A stretch of 42,251 bases of DNA from Flavobacteriales bacterium (GTDB taxonomy: Bacteria; Bacteroidota; Bacteroidia; Flavobacteriales_D; Crocinitomicaceae). Positions 8,599-16,819 of this stretch are shown here, piece by piece. A program made the position numbers and the translations under genes. The stretch lies in the NCBI GenBank assembly GCA_947491305.1, contig CANLIL010000020.1:1-42251 (forward strand), written 5' to 3'. The notes under the pieces are model-generated. The model saw nothing but the letters and a program-made list of their open reading frames with translations, was not told the origin of the DNA and searched no databases. The stretch's first letter is position 1, and each line of letters begins with the position of its first letter.

Positions 8599-9589
8599 TT
8601 TTTGAAATCCTCCAATCTTTCAATGTTTTTAATCGAACACCGACGGTTAAATTCACAGAAATATAATTTTGATAATAACTTAATTCGTTAAAAGTAACAG
8701 ACTTATTATCATATTCTAAAGATAGAAAAGAAAAGAATCTAGGCACATTGTATCCACCATTTATCCTGAAATCAAAGCGTGGTGCCAATCCAATAAATGA
8801 ACGATTGATTTCAGTTGTGCTGTAATCTTTCAATTGAAGTGCGCCACCTATACCTATTAAAATTGAATACTGCCAATTATTCTTTCTATTGACATAAGCA
8901 AAACCGGGAATCAATGAAAGTTCGACAGATGAAAAATTGTTTGAAAGAGTTTTAGTGTTAAGCGAATCTGTTAACTGTGTTGGAATAATCGTATTTGTTA
9001 AATTATTTAAATTAAAAATATTAAATGCTGATTTTGCATAAAACGACATGATTTCTTTGTTGTAGTGTCCGATTCTTCCTTTCAATAATTGCATTTTCAT
9101 GAATTTATTATGAAAATACCAAGTTCTCAATCCTAGATCAATTGTATTCATATCAGGTAAGATTTGATGGTTTGAATTTGACCATTTATTCGAATTTAAT
9201 AGCGTATAACCAGCAGCAAAATTTAAATCTACTTCAAAATAATTTTTTTTCACCGAGAAATTAAATCCTAAATTAAATTGAGAGGTTTTACCGTATTCTT
9301 TTAATGATAACATGTTTCCAAAAATCGCCACACTTAATCTACCAGAAATCCATTTATAAGTGCCACCTAAGGAGAGTATTAATCGTGGATTATTTATATA
9401 TGTAATGGATTTTAAGTTGTTTTTAAATTCTCCAGATATAACAATTGGAGTTGTGTTGAAGCCTAAATCTTGATAAAAAAGTATTTTTTCTTTGAAAAGT
9501 GTATAAGGAAGGCTGTTATTTTGAGCTAAATTACTGAATGAAAAATACAACAAAGTAAAAAATAGTACTAATTTTTTCAAAATATTCAA
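8585..9589 (-). CDS. Outer-membrane beta-barrel protein, DUF4421-like
   Basis: 334 residues with a signal peptide ending SFSNLAQ (about residue 23). The rest alternates amphipathic strands with aromatic ends and finishes in a hydrophobic strand (ISVNLTVGVRL), as expected for an outer-membrane barrel. LSLGGTYKWISGRLSVAIF followed by EYGKTSQFNLGFNF resembles DUF4421 proteins; I am moderately sure of the family and know no function. No ATG is available at the front: the first codon shown is TTG, and a second TTG three codons in (giving MKKLVLFF) is as likely. A good promoter lies upstream. Confidence 0.65.
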   Translation of the reverse strand: MNILKKLVLFFTLLYFSFSNLAQNNSLPYTLFKEKILFYQDLGFNTTPIVISGEFKNNLKSITYINNPRLILSLGGTYKWISGRLSVAIFGNMLSLKEYGKTSQFNLGFNFSVKKNYFEVDLNFAAGYTLLNSNKWSNSNHQILPDMNTIDLGLRTWYFHNKFMKMQLLKGRIGHYNKEIMSFYAKSAFNIFNLNNLTNTIIPTQLTDSLNTKTLSNNFSSVELSLIPGFAYVNRKNNWQYSILIGIGGALQLKDYSTTEINRSFIGLAPRFDFRINGGYNVPRFFSFLSLEYDNKSVTFNELSYYQNYISVNLTVGVRLKTLKDWRISKIKSK

Positions 9590-9629
9590 GAAATTGATAA
9601 AATATATAACAGCAATTAACTACAATATA

Positions 9630-9659
9630 CAAAATTAGTAGAAATTTAAGTTTTTACAA
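9630..9659 (-). promoter_or_regulatory. Bacteroidota promoter: TTG-N19-TAATTTTG
   Basis: On the minus strand a TTG (9659-9657) is followed after exactly 19 bases by TAATTTTG (9637-9630). This is the most complete sigma-ABfr-type promoter seen in the window. The predicted start near 9623 gives a leader of about 33 bases before the DUF4421-like gene. Confidence 0.7.
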
Positions 9660-9683
9660 TTCAAAGTTTTCTTTTCTTTTCAT

Positions 9684-9691
9684 TAAATTTG
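9684..9691 (+). promoter_or_regulatory. -7-like box (TAAATTTG) immediately before the methyltransferase gene
   Basis: This matches TAnnTTTG but ends only four bases before the ATG, so a transcript from it would be leaderless or nearly so. No TTG element is present at the usual spacing. Confidence 0.35.
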
Positions 9692-9695
9692 TGAT

Positions 9696-10466
9696 ATGAA
9701 GAAACTATATAAGTTTTTATTGAATAAATTACCGCGACCTTTGTTGATTCGATTGAGTTATTTATTTAAAAAAATTGCTCCAATTGTATACAAAGGAAAC
9801 AATGTAGAATGCCCTGTTTGCAACCGATCTTATTCGAAATTTTTATCCTATGGATCTTCAATAGCGCACCGTGAAAATGTGTTATGTCCGGGAGATTTAA
9901 CACTTGAACGGCACCGTTTAATGTGGTTATATTTAAAAGATCATTCAGATTTTTTTACGAATAATAAACTGAATGTGTTGCACATTGCACCAGAACAATG
10001 TTTTCACAAACGTTTCAAGCAACAGCAAAATCTTAACTATTTAACAGGAGATTTAGTTTCTCCTATAGCAGATATTCATTTTGATTTACACCATATTCCT
10101 TTAGAAGAAAATCGTTTTGATGTAATCTTTTGCAATCATGTATTAGAACATGTTGAAGATGCAAACCAATGTATGCGAGAACTGTTTCGTGTTATGAAAC
10201 CAGGAGGCTGGGGAATAATGCAAGTGCCACAAGATTTTGAGCGCGAAATTACTTTTGAAGACCCTTCAATTACAAGCGAAGAAGATAGAGAACATTATTA
10301 TTGGCAAAAAGACCATGTTCGATTATTTGGTAAAGACTATCCAAATTGGTTAGAAAAAGCAGGATTTAAAGTGGACGTATTTGAAAAAGAAAAATTCTAT
10401 TCAAGTTCACAAATTGAACGTTTTAGATTACAAGAAAAAGAAATTTTGTATATTTTACGCAAATAA
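9696..10466 (+). CDS. SAM-dependent methyltransferase (class I, Methyltransf_11 type)
   Basis: 256 residues. An N-terminal part holds a CPVCNRSYSKF segment that may be half of a metal-binding knuckle. The Rossmann methyltransferase core has LNVLHIAPEQCFHKRF in place of the canonical glycine-rich motif I, then FDVIFCNHVLEHVEDANQCM (motif II/III) and FRVMKPGGWGIMQVP. The substrate cannot be told from the sequence. The MbnP-like gene begins six bases after the stop, so the three genes to the right may share a transcript with it, though a functional link is only inferred. Confidence 0.8.
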   Translation: MKKLYKFLLNKLPRPLLIRLSYLFKKIAPIVYKGNNVECPVCNRSYSKFLSYGSSIAHRENVLCPGDLTLERHRLMWLYLKDHSDFFTNNKLNVLHIAPEQCFHKRFKQQQNLNYLTGDLVSPIADIHFDLHHIPLEENRFDVIFCNHVLEHVEDANQCMRELFRVMKPGGWGIMQVPQDFEREITFEDPSITSEEDREHYYWQKDHVRLFGKDYPNWLEKAGFKVDVFEKEKFYSSSQIERFRLQEKEILYILRK

Positions 10467-10472
10467 AAAATA

Positions 10473-11450
10473 ATGAGAAATTTACTTTCAATAATTAGTG
10501 TTTTTGGTTTTTGTATAACATTAACCGCGCAAAAAAATGTTTACTTAACATTTGCTCCAAAAGTTGGAAGTGATTTGCTTCAATTAGATCAAAATTACAC
10601 CAGTTTAAATGGTGATTTGTTTAAATTGGCTCATTTTAATTACTACTTATCCAATTTGCATTTAATTCATGATGGTGGGCAAGATTTAGATTTATCGGAC
10701 ACCGTTTTTTTAATTAAACATAACCAGTATGTTTTAAATCTTGGTCTATTAGCTATTCAAAACATTGAGTCAATTCAATTTGGTATTGGAGTTCCACCAA
10801 ATCTAAATACGCAAGCCGGAGCTAATGCTATAGATATTTCTACACGTCCTGCTAATCATCCTTTAAGTTTTCAAGATCCATCAATGTATTGGGGTTGGTC
10901 AGCTGGCTACATGCACATGATTATTGGTGGAAGGGCAGATGCAAACAACGATCAAGATCCTGAAAAAGTTTTTGAATTACACAATTTAGGTGATGCAAAT
11001 TATCATTCACTTTCATTGAATGTGATACAAACAAACACATCAACTAACGTGATTGATGTATTCATGGATTGCCATGTCGATCGATGGATGAAAAATATTC
11101 CTATTAAAACTATTGGTGTTCAGCATACTTCTATTAATTACAATGCTTCAATCATGTTGAATGTTGTACATGAGAATGTGTTTGATCAACCTGCTACAGC
11201 ATCTGTAAACGCTCTTGAATTCACTAAAGGAACTATAATTTATCAAACAGAAAACAAAACCATGCTTTGGCAGAATGTTAAAAATGCTAATCGTTTTCAA
11301 TTGGTAGATTTATCTGGAAGAATACATTTAACAGCTCAAGCAAATGAATCTGGTTCAATTGATTTAAATGAACAAAATAATGGAGTTTACATATTTACAA
11401 TAGTGAGTGAAGATGGAACTGTTTTAAATTCGCTTAAAATAAATCATTGA
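10473..11450 (+). CDS. MbnP-like copper-binding protein with T9SS type A sorting domain
   Basis: 325 residues. A signal peptide ends CITLTAQ (about residue 20). The body matches the MbnP family: FNYYLSNLHLIHDGGQ near residue 55, FGIGVPPNLNTQAG (103-116), MYWGWSAGYMHM (138-149; Trp140, Trp142, His148) and FELHNLG with His170. In characterised MbnP and CorA a tryptophan is oxidised to kynurenine and helps bind copper. Residues about 255-325 form a T9SS type A sorting domain (FQLVDLSGRIHL, NNGVYIFTI), so export across the outer membrane is predicted. The MbnH-like enzyme gene overlaps its stop by one base. Confidence 0.8.
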   Translation: MRNLLSIISVFGFCITLTAQKNVYLTFAPKVGSDLLQLDQNYTSLNGDLFKLAHFNYYLSNLHLIHDGGQDLDLSDTVFLIKHNQYVLNLGLLAIQNIESIQFGIGVPPNLNTQAGANAIDISTRPANHPLSFQDPSMYWGWSAGYMHMIIGGRADANNDQDPEKVFELHNLGDANYHSLSLNVIQTNTSTNVIDVFMDCHVDRWMKNIPIKTIGVQHTSINYNASIMLNVVHENVFDQPATASVNALEFTKGTIIYQTENKTMLWQNVKNANRFQLVDLSGRIHLTAQANESGSIDLNEQNNGVYIFTIVSEDGTVLNSLKINH

Positions 11451-12442
11451 TGCGCTTTAAGTCATTTTCTTTTACATTGTTTTCAATAGGCGCATTTATT
11501 GTGCCTTTTTTTATTGCTAAAAACACGATTGAAATTAAAAAAATCTCTAAAGAAATTGATCGCACTAAAGAACGTTTAACAGTTCAACTTGGTGAGTTGC
11601 TTTTTTTTGAAAAACGACTTTCCATTAATAATTCGGTTTCTTGTGCGACATGTCACGTGCCAAAATATGCATTTACAGATCGGAAAAAAGTAAGTGAAGG
11701 TGTTTTTGGAAGAAAAACAGAACGAAATTCACCATCACTATTCAATGCCTACAAATTAAAAACCGTAATGTATGACGCACATTTATCAACATTAGAAATG
11801 CAAGTTATCGTTCCAATTCAAGAACATGTTGAAATGGATATGAAAATGATTGATTTAATCAAGAAAATAAAACAAGTCGAGCAGTATAATGCATTAGCAA
11901 TCAAAGCATTTGACAGAGAGTTTGATGCGTTTGTATTAACTAGAAGTATTGCTGCTTATGAACGTACGTTGCTTTCAGTAGACTCACGGTTTGATCGTTA
12001 TTATTCAAAGAAAAACAACAATTCATTAACAAAAAATGAAGTTGCCGGTTGGAAATTGTTTAGTGAAAAATTATATTGTACCAAATGTCACCCAGCACCT
12101 GATTTTACAACATTTTTACCTGAAAACAATGGTCTTTACAAAGAATATAGTGCCGATAAAGGAAGGTTTAGGATTAAATTAGACTCAACACAAATCGGCT
12201 ATTTCAAAATCCCATCTCTAAGAAATATCGCGGTTACTTATCCATATATGCACGATGGTAGTTTGAAATCTCTAACTGAGGTAATTGACCAGTATAGTAG
12301 AGGAGGAGCAGGTCATTCATTACAAAGTAAAAACATTCAACCTTTTAAGTTATCTAAACAAGAAAAATACCAATTGATTGTATTTTTAAAATCCTTGACA
12401 GATTTATCTTACTTAAAAAACAATACGAAACATACGAAATAA
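11450..12442 (+). CDS. MbnH-like di-haem cytochrome c peroxidase/MauG-family enzyme
   Basis: 330 residues from the ATG in TGATG; an in-frame TTG one codon earlier is unlikely. A hydrophobic N-terminus (about 5-23) is a signal or anchor. Two c-type haem motifs are present, CATCH (65-69) and CTKCH (210-214), spaced as in bacterial di-haem peroxidases, followed by PSLRNIAVTYPYMHDGSL near residue 255-272. MbnH enzymes oxidise a tryptophan of the neighbouring MbnP to kynurenine. One-base coupling to an MbnP-like gene makes MbnH a better call than a plain peroxidase. This assignment is an inference from context. Confidence 0.82.
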   Translation: MRFKSFSFTLFSIGAFIVPFFIAKNTIEIKKISKEIDRTKERLTVQLGELLFFEKRLSINNSVSCATCHVPKYAFTDRKKVSEGVFGRKTERNSPSLFNAYKLKTVMYDAHLSTLEMQVIVPIQEHVEMDMKMIDLIKKIKQVEQYNALAIKAFDREFDAFVLTRSIAAYERTLLSVDSRFDRYYSKKNNNSLTKNEVAGWKLFSEKLYCTKCHPAPDFTTFLPENNGLYKEYSADKGRFRIKLDSTQIGYFKIPSLRNIAVTYPYMHDGSLKSLTEVIDQYSRGGAGHSLQSKNIQPFKLSKQEKYQLIVFLKSLTDLSYLKNNTKHTK

Positions 12443-12462
12443 TTTTTTTCTACGTTTATGTG

Positions 12463-12486
12463 TAACGGAAGTCTCCAATTCCGTTA
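12463..12486. repeat. Inverted repeat TAACGGAA-N8-TTCCGTTA upstream of the sigma factor gene
   Basis: Perfect 8-bp arms separated by GTCTCCAA. It lies 50 bases before the sigma factor ATG and 20 bases after the MbnH-like stop. No T-run follows on either strand, so it does not look like an intrinsic terminator. An operator or a leader hairpin is more likely. Confidence 0.55.
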
Positions 12487-12535
12487 TCTCCATAAAGTCT
12501 AACAGCTTTATTTTATAAACTAGAAAAATAAGCGT

Positions 12536-13117
12536 ATGAGAGTTCATTCAAATTTTCACCAAACGAATCAACTACTTCAAGATGAATTAGACTTGATTAA
12601 AAAAGCGCAGAAAAATCCTGAGCAATTTGGACCATTGTATAAGAAATACCATGAGCAAATATTTCGATACATCTATCAACGAATGGATGATATTGATTTA
12701 GCCCATGACATAACGGCTCAAGTTTTCATGAAAGCAATTTTACACATTTCAACGTATGAATATAGAGGCGTTCCATTTTCTTCTTGGTTATACAGGATCG
12801 CCAAAAGTGAATTGTATCAATCATTTCGTGATAAAAAGACTGAACGAACAATCAATATTGACACAATCAATGTTGCTGTAATTATTGATGAAATAGAATC
12901 AGATGAAACAGAAGAAAATAAAAAGCACTTATTAAACACGCTTTCATTATTAAAAGAAAAAGACGTTCAATTAATTGAATTAAGATTTTTCGAAAAAAGA
13001 TCATTTAAGGAAATGGGTGAGATGCTAGAGCTTACTGAAAACAATGCTAAAGTAAAGACTTTTAGAGCACTTGAGAAATTAAAAACATTATTTTTAACTA
13101 AAAAACCAGCGTTATGA
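12536..13117 (+). CDS. ECF-type RNA polymerase sigma factor
   Basis: 193 residues. Sigma-70 region 2 spans about 25-95 (FGPLYKKYHEQIFRYIYQR, DIDLAHDITAQVFMKA, PFSSWLYRIAKSELYQSFR). Region 4 with its helix-turn-helix spans about 135-190 (LIELRFFEKRSFKEMGEML, TENNAKVKTFRALEKL). There is no region 3, as expected for the ECF group. Its stop overlaps the next ATG (ATGA), so the membrane protein downstream is its probable anti-sigma partner. The regulon is unknown; the beta-barrel gene two genes on is a candidate. Confidence 0.9.
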   Translation: MRVHSNFHQTNQLLQDELDLIKKAQKNPEQFGPLYKKYHEQIFRYIYQRMDDIDLAHDITAQVFMKAILHISTYEYRGVPFSSWLYRIAKSELYQSFRDKKTERTINIDTINVAVIIDEIESDETEENKKHLLNTLSLLKEKDVQLIELRFFEKRSFKEMGEMLELTENNAKVKTFRALEKLKTLFLTKKPAL

Positions 13118-13815
13118 AAATAAATTATAACCGTCCAGAACTCACACGTTCAGAAATTGAAAAAAGACAAGATTTTGATAGTATATTAAAGCAAATAAAA
13201 TCAGTCAAACCCTATTTGTTTAAAAAGATTCTATTCTATGGGGCAATTGGCTTGGCATCCATCACAGGAATAATTATTTTTAATTCTAACACATATAAAA
13301 CGACAAAAAATAAGACATATGATTCTAAAATTACTTTAAATAATACCGCAATAACTTCTAAAAATGAAACTTTACTGATTAAGTCCGATGAGACTGTTAA
13401 ATCAACTCGTTATGTAAAAAACAATTCAAAAATCATTAAAAATGAGGTTGTCATTACTTCAAGCATAGAAAAGTCAGATGAAATAGCAAATGAAGTGAAA
13501 ACGGATTTTTATCAAAAATCTAACTTACCTTCAATTTCAGGAGTTGAAAATGGAGATATTTCAAAAGAACAGTTTTTGAATGCTAAAAATATAGAAATAG
13601 CAAATTCAGCTACAATTCTTAGCTTTAAAGTAAATTATTTTAAAATTTCAGATTTTATCGAAAAACCAATTATTGGAAATGTTCTAACTGATGATTTAAA
13701 AAATGAAATTATTTCTTACCACAATCAACTCCCGATTTCAATAACAGAAATCAAGGCTTTGACCTACAAAGATGAAGTAATTTCCTTGCCATCAATAAGA
13801 TTGTTTATTAAATAA
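13114..13815 (+). CDS. Single-pass membrane protein, putative anti-sigma factor
   Basis: 233 residues. A short cytoplasmic part (about 1-37; NRPELTRSEIEKRQDFDSILKQ) is followed by one transmembrane segment (about 38-56, ILFYGAIGLASITGIIIF) and a Ser/Asn/Lys-rich extracytoplasmic part with little recognisable fold. No zinc-binding ZAS motif (HxxxCxxC) is present. The anti-sigma role is inferred only from topology and from start-stop overlap with the sigma gene. In Bacteroidota such partners are poorly conserved and often annotated as hypothetical. Confidence 0.6.
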   Translation: MKINYNRPELTRSEIEKRQDFDSILKQIKSVKPYLFKKILFYGAIGLASITGIIIFNSNTYKTTKNKTYDSKITLNNTAITSKNETLLIKSDETVKSTRYVKNNSKIIKNEVVITSSIEKSDEIANEVKTDFYQKSNLPSISGVENGDISKEQFLNAKNIEIANSATILSFKVNYFKISDFIEKPIIGNVLTDDLKNEIISYHNQLPISITEIKALTYKDEVISLPSIRLFIK

Positions 13816-13874
13816 ACTTTTGAAATTAATTTTATTATAAAGTTTTATTTTATTTTTTTTAAGAAAAGTAGGTG

Positions 13875-13908
13875 ACGTTTAATAAATTTTCATAAATTTG
13901 TTAAACGT
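13875..13908 (+). promoter_or_regulatory. Promoter bracketed by an 8-bp inverted repeat
   Basis: ACGTTTAA (13875-13882) and its complement TTAAACGT (13901-13908) flank a -7-like box TAAATTTG (13893-13900). A transcript would start near 13907 with a leader of about 30 bases for the beta-barrel gene. No TTG lies at the usual -33 distance; the left arm occupies that place instead, which suggests binding of a regulator or of an alternative sigma factor. Confidence 0.5.
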
Positions 13909-13935
13909 TATTATTGAAACCCAAAAAAAATTAAA

Positions 13936-14856
13936 ATGAAATACGTTATTTTTACCTTAACAATTTTTTCTTCTTTATTTGCTATTTCTCAACATGCAAA
14001 TTTTAATACCCAAAAAAATTGGTCTTTAAACAAAAAGGAAATTCTATTCGGTATTGGTGCTACACAATTCACTGGTGATGTTGGTGGCTCTGATGGAATT
14101 GGAAAAGATTACAGCTTAAGAGATTTGGATTTAAGAGCCACTCGATTCTCAGGTTTAATCGGATTCAGATATCGTTTTGCGCCAATGTGGTCTACAACTA
14201 CAGTTTTAAATTTTGGAATGTTAGCAGGAGATGATGCTTATACGGAAGACATTGTTCGTAAAAGTAGAAATTTACATTTCAGATCTTGGGTGGTTGAATT
14301 AAATCAACGAATTGAATTTATTGTTTATTCAAATGAAGGCTTTGTATCATCAAAAAACAATTCAAAAGCTAGAAATAAAAATGAAAGAGTCTATTTATTT
14401 AGTGGGATTGGTATTAACTACTTTTATTCTCAAGCAAGGTACAATAATGAATGGGTTGGTTTAAGAGAGTTAAAAACTGAAGGACAAGGTTTAGCCGGTG
14501 GGCCTTCAGAATATTTACCAATAACTGCAACAATTCCAATGGGTATAGGATTTAGAACTGCGTTGGGTAGAATGTGGAGCATTGGAATTGAAGCGAGTTA
14601 TGTTAAAACATTTAGTGATTATATTGATGATGTACACGGTGTATATTACGATCCAGCGAATTTAGGTTCGCCAGCCGCTCAATATTTATCTAATCCTGCA
14701 CAAATGAATGCCGATTGGTTTAATCCTGGATCTAAAAGGGGAGATAGCCAAAATGATTCGTACTACTATTTAAATTTTGTTGTAACTAAAAACATTACTT
14801 ACAAGGACAATAAAAGAAATTCTGGTGGTATTATTAAAGGAAGGTACAAATTCTAA
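13936..14856 (+). CDS. Outer-membrane beta-barrel protein (DUF6089-like)
   Basis: 306 residues with a signal peptide ending LFAISQ (about residue 18). KKEILFGIGATQFTGDVGGSDG opens a barrel typical of the DUF6089/OmpA-like beta-barrel proteins of Bacteroidota. Later strands such as FRSWVVELNQRIEFIVY and ERVYLFSGIGINYFYSQ fit an eight-strand barrel, and WSIGIEASYVKTFSDYIDDVHGVYYD is a hallmark of the group. The function is unknown. It has its own promoter inside an inverted repeat and its own terminator. Confidence 0.7.
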   Translation: MKYVIFTLTIFSSLFAISQHANFNTQKNWSLNKKEILFGIGATQFTGDVGGSDGIGKDYSLRDLDLRATRFSGLIGFRYRFAPMWSTTTVLNFGMLAGDDAYTEDIVRKSRNLHFRSWVVELNQRIEFIVYSNEGFVSSKNNSKARNKNERVYLFSGIGINYFYSQARYNNEWVGLRELKTEGQGLAGGPSEYLPITATIPMGIGFRTALGRMWSIGIEASYVKTFSDYIDDVHGVYYDPANLGSPAAQYLSNPAQMNADWFNPGSKRGDSQNDSYYYLNFVVTKNITYKDNKRNSGGIIKGRYKF

Positions 14857-14881
14857 GAAAAAAATACTAATTTTGAAAATG

Positions 14882-14906
14882 AAGGTGGCGAATGTCACCT
14901 TTTTTT
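14882..14906 (+). terminator. Intrinsic terminator after the DUF6089-like gene
   Basis: An eight-pair stem (AAGGTGGC with GTCACCTT, one G-U pair) closed by a GAAT loop runs straight into seven T residues. It separates the beta-barrel gene from pyrD. Confidence 0.8.
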
Positions 14907-14925
14907 ATAGCTAATATTTAAGTTA

Positions 14926-15963
14926 ATGTATAAACTCTTTAGAAATTTACTTTTTTTATTTGACCCTGAAAAAGTTCATTACTTTACAATGAACATGTTG
15001 AAAATACTATTTAAAATTCCTGGGTTCAAGAGTTTATGGAGCAATTATTACACCGTTAACAATAAAAAATTAGAAACAACTGTTTTTGGTTTGACTTTTA
15101 AAAATCCAGTTGGATTAGCTGCAGGATTTGATAAGAATGCTGCAATGTATAATGAATTGGCTGCTTGCGGTTTTGGATTCATTGAAATCGGAACAATCAC
15201 ACCTAAAGCGCAAGATGGAAACCCAAAACCTCGGTTATTTCGTTTGAAAGATGATAATGGAATCATTAATAGAATGGGATTTAATAATGACGGAGTAGAA
15301 GTAGCGATTGAAAATTTAAAAAAACGAAAAACTTCGATATTGATTGGTGGTAATATTGGAAAAAACAAAGTTACGCCAAATGAAAATGCTACTAATGATT
15401 ATGTAATTACTTTCGAAGCATTATTTCCTTATGTTGATTATTTTGTTGTAAATGTTTCTTCGCCTAACACGCCTGGCTTAAGAGAGTTACAAGAAAAAGA
15501 ACCATTAAAAGAATTACTTTTATCCTTGATGGATCTCAATAAAATAAAAGTAAAAAGAAAACCAATTTTGTTGAAAATCGCACCAGATTTATCCAATGAA
15601 CAGTTGGATGATATCGTTGAGATTGTAAATGAAACTGCTATTGATGGTGTTATCGCAACAAATACAACAATTAGTAGAGAAGGACTAAAAGCATCTAAAA
15701 AATTGGTTACTTCTATGGGTGCAGGAGGTCTTTCTGGTAAACCATTAGCAAATCGGTCAACAGAAGTAATTCGTTATTTGGCAGAGAAATCGAATCATTC
15801 GTTTCCAATCATTGGTGTGGGCGGTATTCATTCAGCTGAAGATGCACTCGAAAAATTACATGCTGGCGCATCTCTGATTCAATTGTATACAGGATTTATT
15901 TATGAAGGATCTGGATTGATTAAAAAAATAAATCAAGCAATTTTAAAAGAACGCACGAAATGA
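14926..15963 (+). CDS. pyrD: Dihydroorotate dehydrogenase (quinone), class 2
   Basis: 345 residues, the class 2 length. It oxidises dihydroorotate to orotate with quinone as acceptor, the fourth step of pyrimidine synthesis, bound to the inner membrane. The N-terminal amphipathic helices ([17 protein letters not shown]) form the quinone tunnel. FMN-barrel motifs are [13 protein letters not shown] (60-72), [42 protein letters not shown] with the catalytic Ser pair 178-179, [20 protein letters not shown] and [10 protein letters not shown]. The next gene overlaps its stop (ATGA). Confidence 0.97.
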   Translation: MYKLFRNLLFLFDPEKVHYFTMNMLKILFKIPGFKSLWSNYYTVNNKKLETTVFGLTFKNPVGLAAGFDKNAAMYNELAACGFGFIEIGTITPKAQDGNPKPRLFRLKDDNGIINRMGFNNDGVEVAIENLKKRKTSILIGGNIGKNKVTPNENATNDYVITFEALFPYVDYFVVNVSSPNTPGLRELQEKEPLKELLLSLMDLNKIKVKRKPILLKIAPDLSNEQLDDIVEIVNETAIDGVIATNTTISREGLKASKKLVTSMGAGGLSGKPLANRSTEVIRYLAEKSNHSFPIIGVGGIHSAEDALEKLHAGASLIQLYTGFIYEGSGLIKKINQAILKERTK

Positions 15964-16811
15964 AATCCTTGAAAATAATTGAATGTCCAAGAGATGCAAT
16001 GCAGGGAATAGTTGCGTTTATTCCAACTTCAAAAAAAGTAGAATACATCAATGCTTTATTGAAATGTGGTTTTGACACCCTAGATTTCGGAAGTTTTGTT
16101 TCACCAAAAGCAATACCTCAAATGCAAGATACTGCTGAAGTTCTGGAACAATTAAATCCATCTGACACAAAATTATTAGCAATTGTTGCGAACGAAAGAG
16201 GAGCAATAACAGCTTGTAACTATGAGCAGATTAATTATTTAGGATTTCCATTTTCTATTTCTGAAGAATTTCAAAAAAGAAATACCAATACAACAATTGA
16301 AGCTTCATTTTTAGAAGTTGAAAAAATGCAAAATTTATGTGCCAAATCGAATAAAAAACTCGTTGTATATTTATCGATGGGATTTGGGAATCCTTATGGT
16401 GAAATTTGGAATACCGATCTATTATATAAATGGTGCAATAATTTACATTCGAATTTAGGAATTGAAATTTTAGCTTTATCAGATACTATTGGTGTCGCAA
16501 CGCCAGAATTAATTAGTAATACTTTGATAGATTTAATCCCAGCTTTGCCTAATGCTGAAATTGGAGTTCACTTACACACCGTTTCAAGTGATGCAAAATC
16601 ATTAGTTTCTGCAGCATATAGAGCAGGTTGCAGAAGGTTTGACGGAGCAATAAAAGGGTTTGGGGGTTGTCCAATGGCAATGGATAGCTTGACAGGAAAT
16701 ATGCCGACAGAAATAATGTTAGAATGGTTCCGAGAAAACAACATTGAAACTGGAATCCAACCTGAAGAATTTAATAATTCTTATAATTTATCTACCACAA
16801 TTTTTAATTAA
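15960..16811 (+). CDS. Hydroxymethylglutaryl-CoA lyase-like (HMGL/DRE-TIM) enzyme
   Basis: 283 residues forming a DRE-TIM barrel. It starts [12 protein letters not shown], the catalytic Arg/Asp motif (EVGPRDGLQ in classical enzymes, so this copy differs at the Gly positions). [30 protein letters not shown], the metal-binding HLHT pair near residue 203 and the GFGGCPMA loop with the catalytic Cys all fit HMG-CoA lyase. That enzyme splits HMG-CoA into acetyl-CoA and acetoacetate in leucine breakdown. It is coupled to pyrD by a four-base overlap, which looks like operon convenience rather than shared pathway. Confidence 0.85.
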   Translation: MKSLKIIECPRDAMQGIVAFIPTSKKVEYINALLKCGFDTLDFGSFVSPKAIPQMQDTAEVLEQLNPSDTKLLAIVANERGAITACNYEQINYLGFPFSISEEFQKRNTNTTIEASFLEVEKMQNLCAKSNKKLVVYLSMGFGNPYGEIWNTDLLYKWCNNLHSNLGIEILALSDTIGVATPELISNTLIDLIPALPNAEIGVHLHTVSSDAKSLVSAAYRAGCRRFDGAIKGFGGCPMAMDSLTGNMPTEIMLEWFRENNIETGIQPEEFNNSYNLSTTIFN

Positions 16812-16819
16812 TCTGAATT

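Noticed and set aside
12463-12486. Inverted repeat after the MbnH-like gene as a terminator
   Set aside because: No T run follows the arms on either strand.
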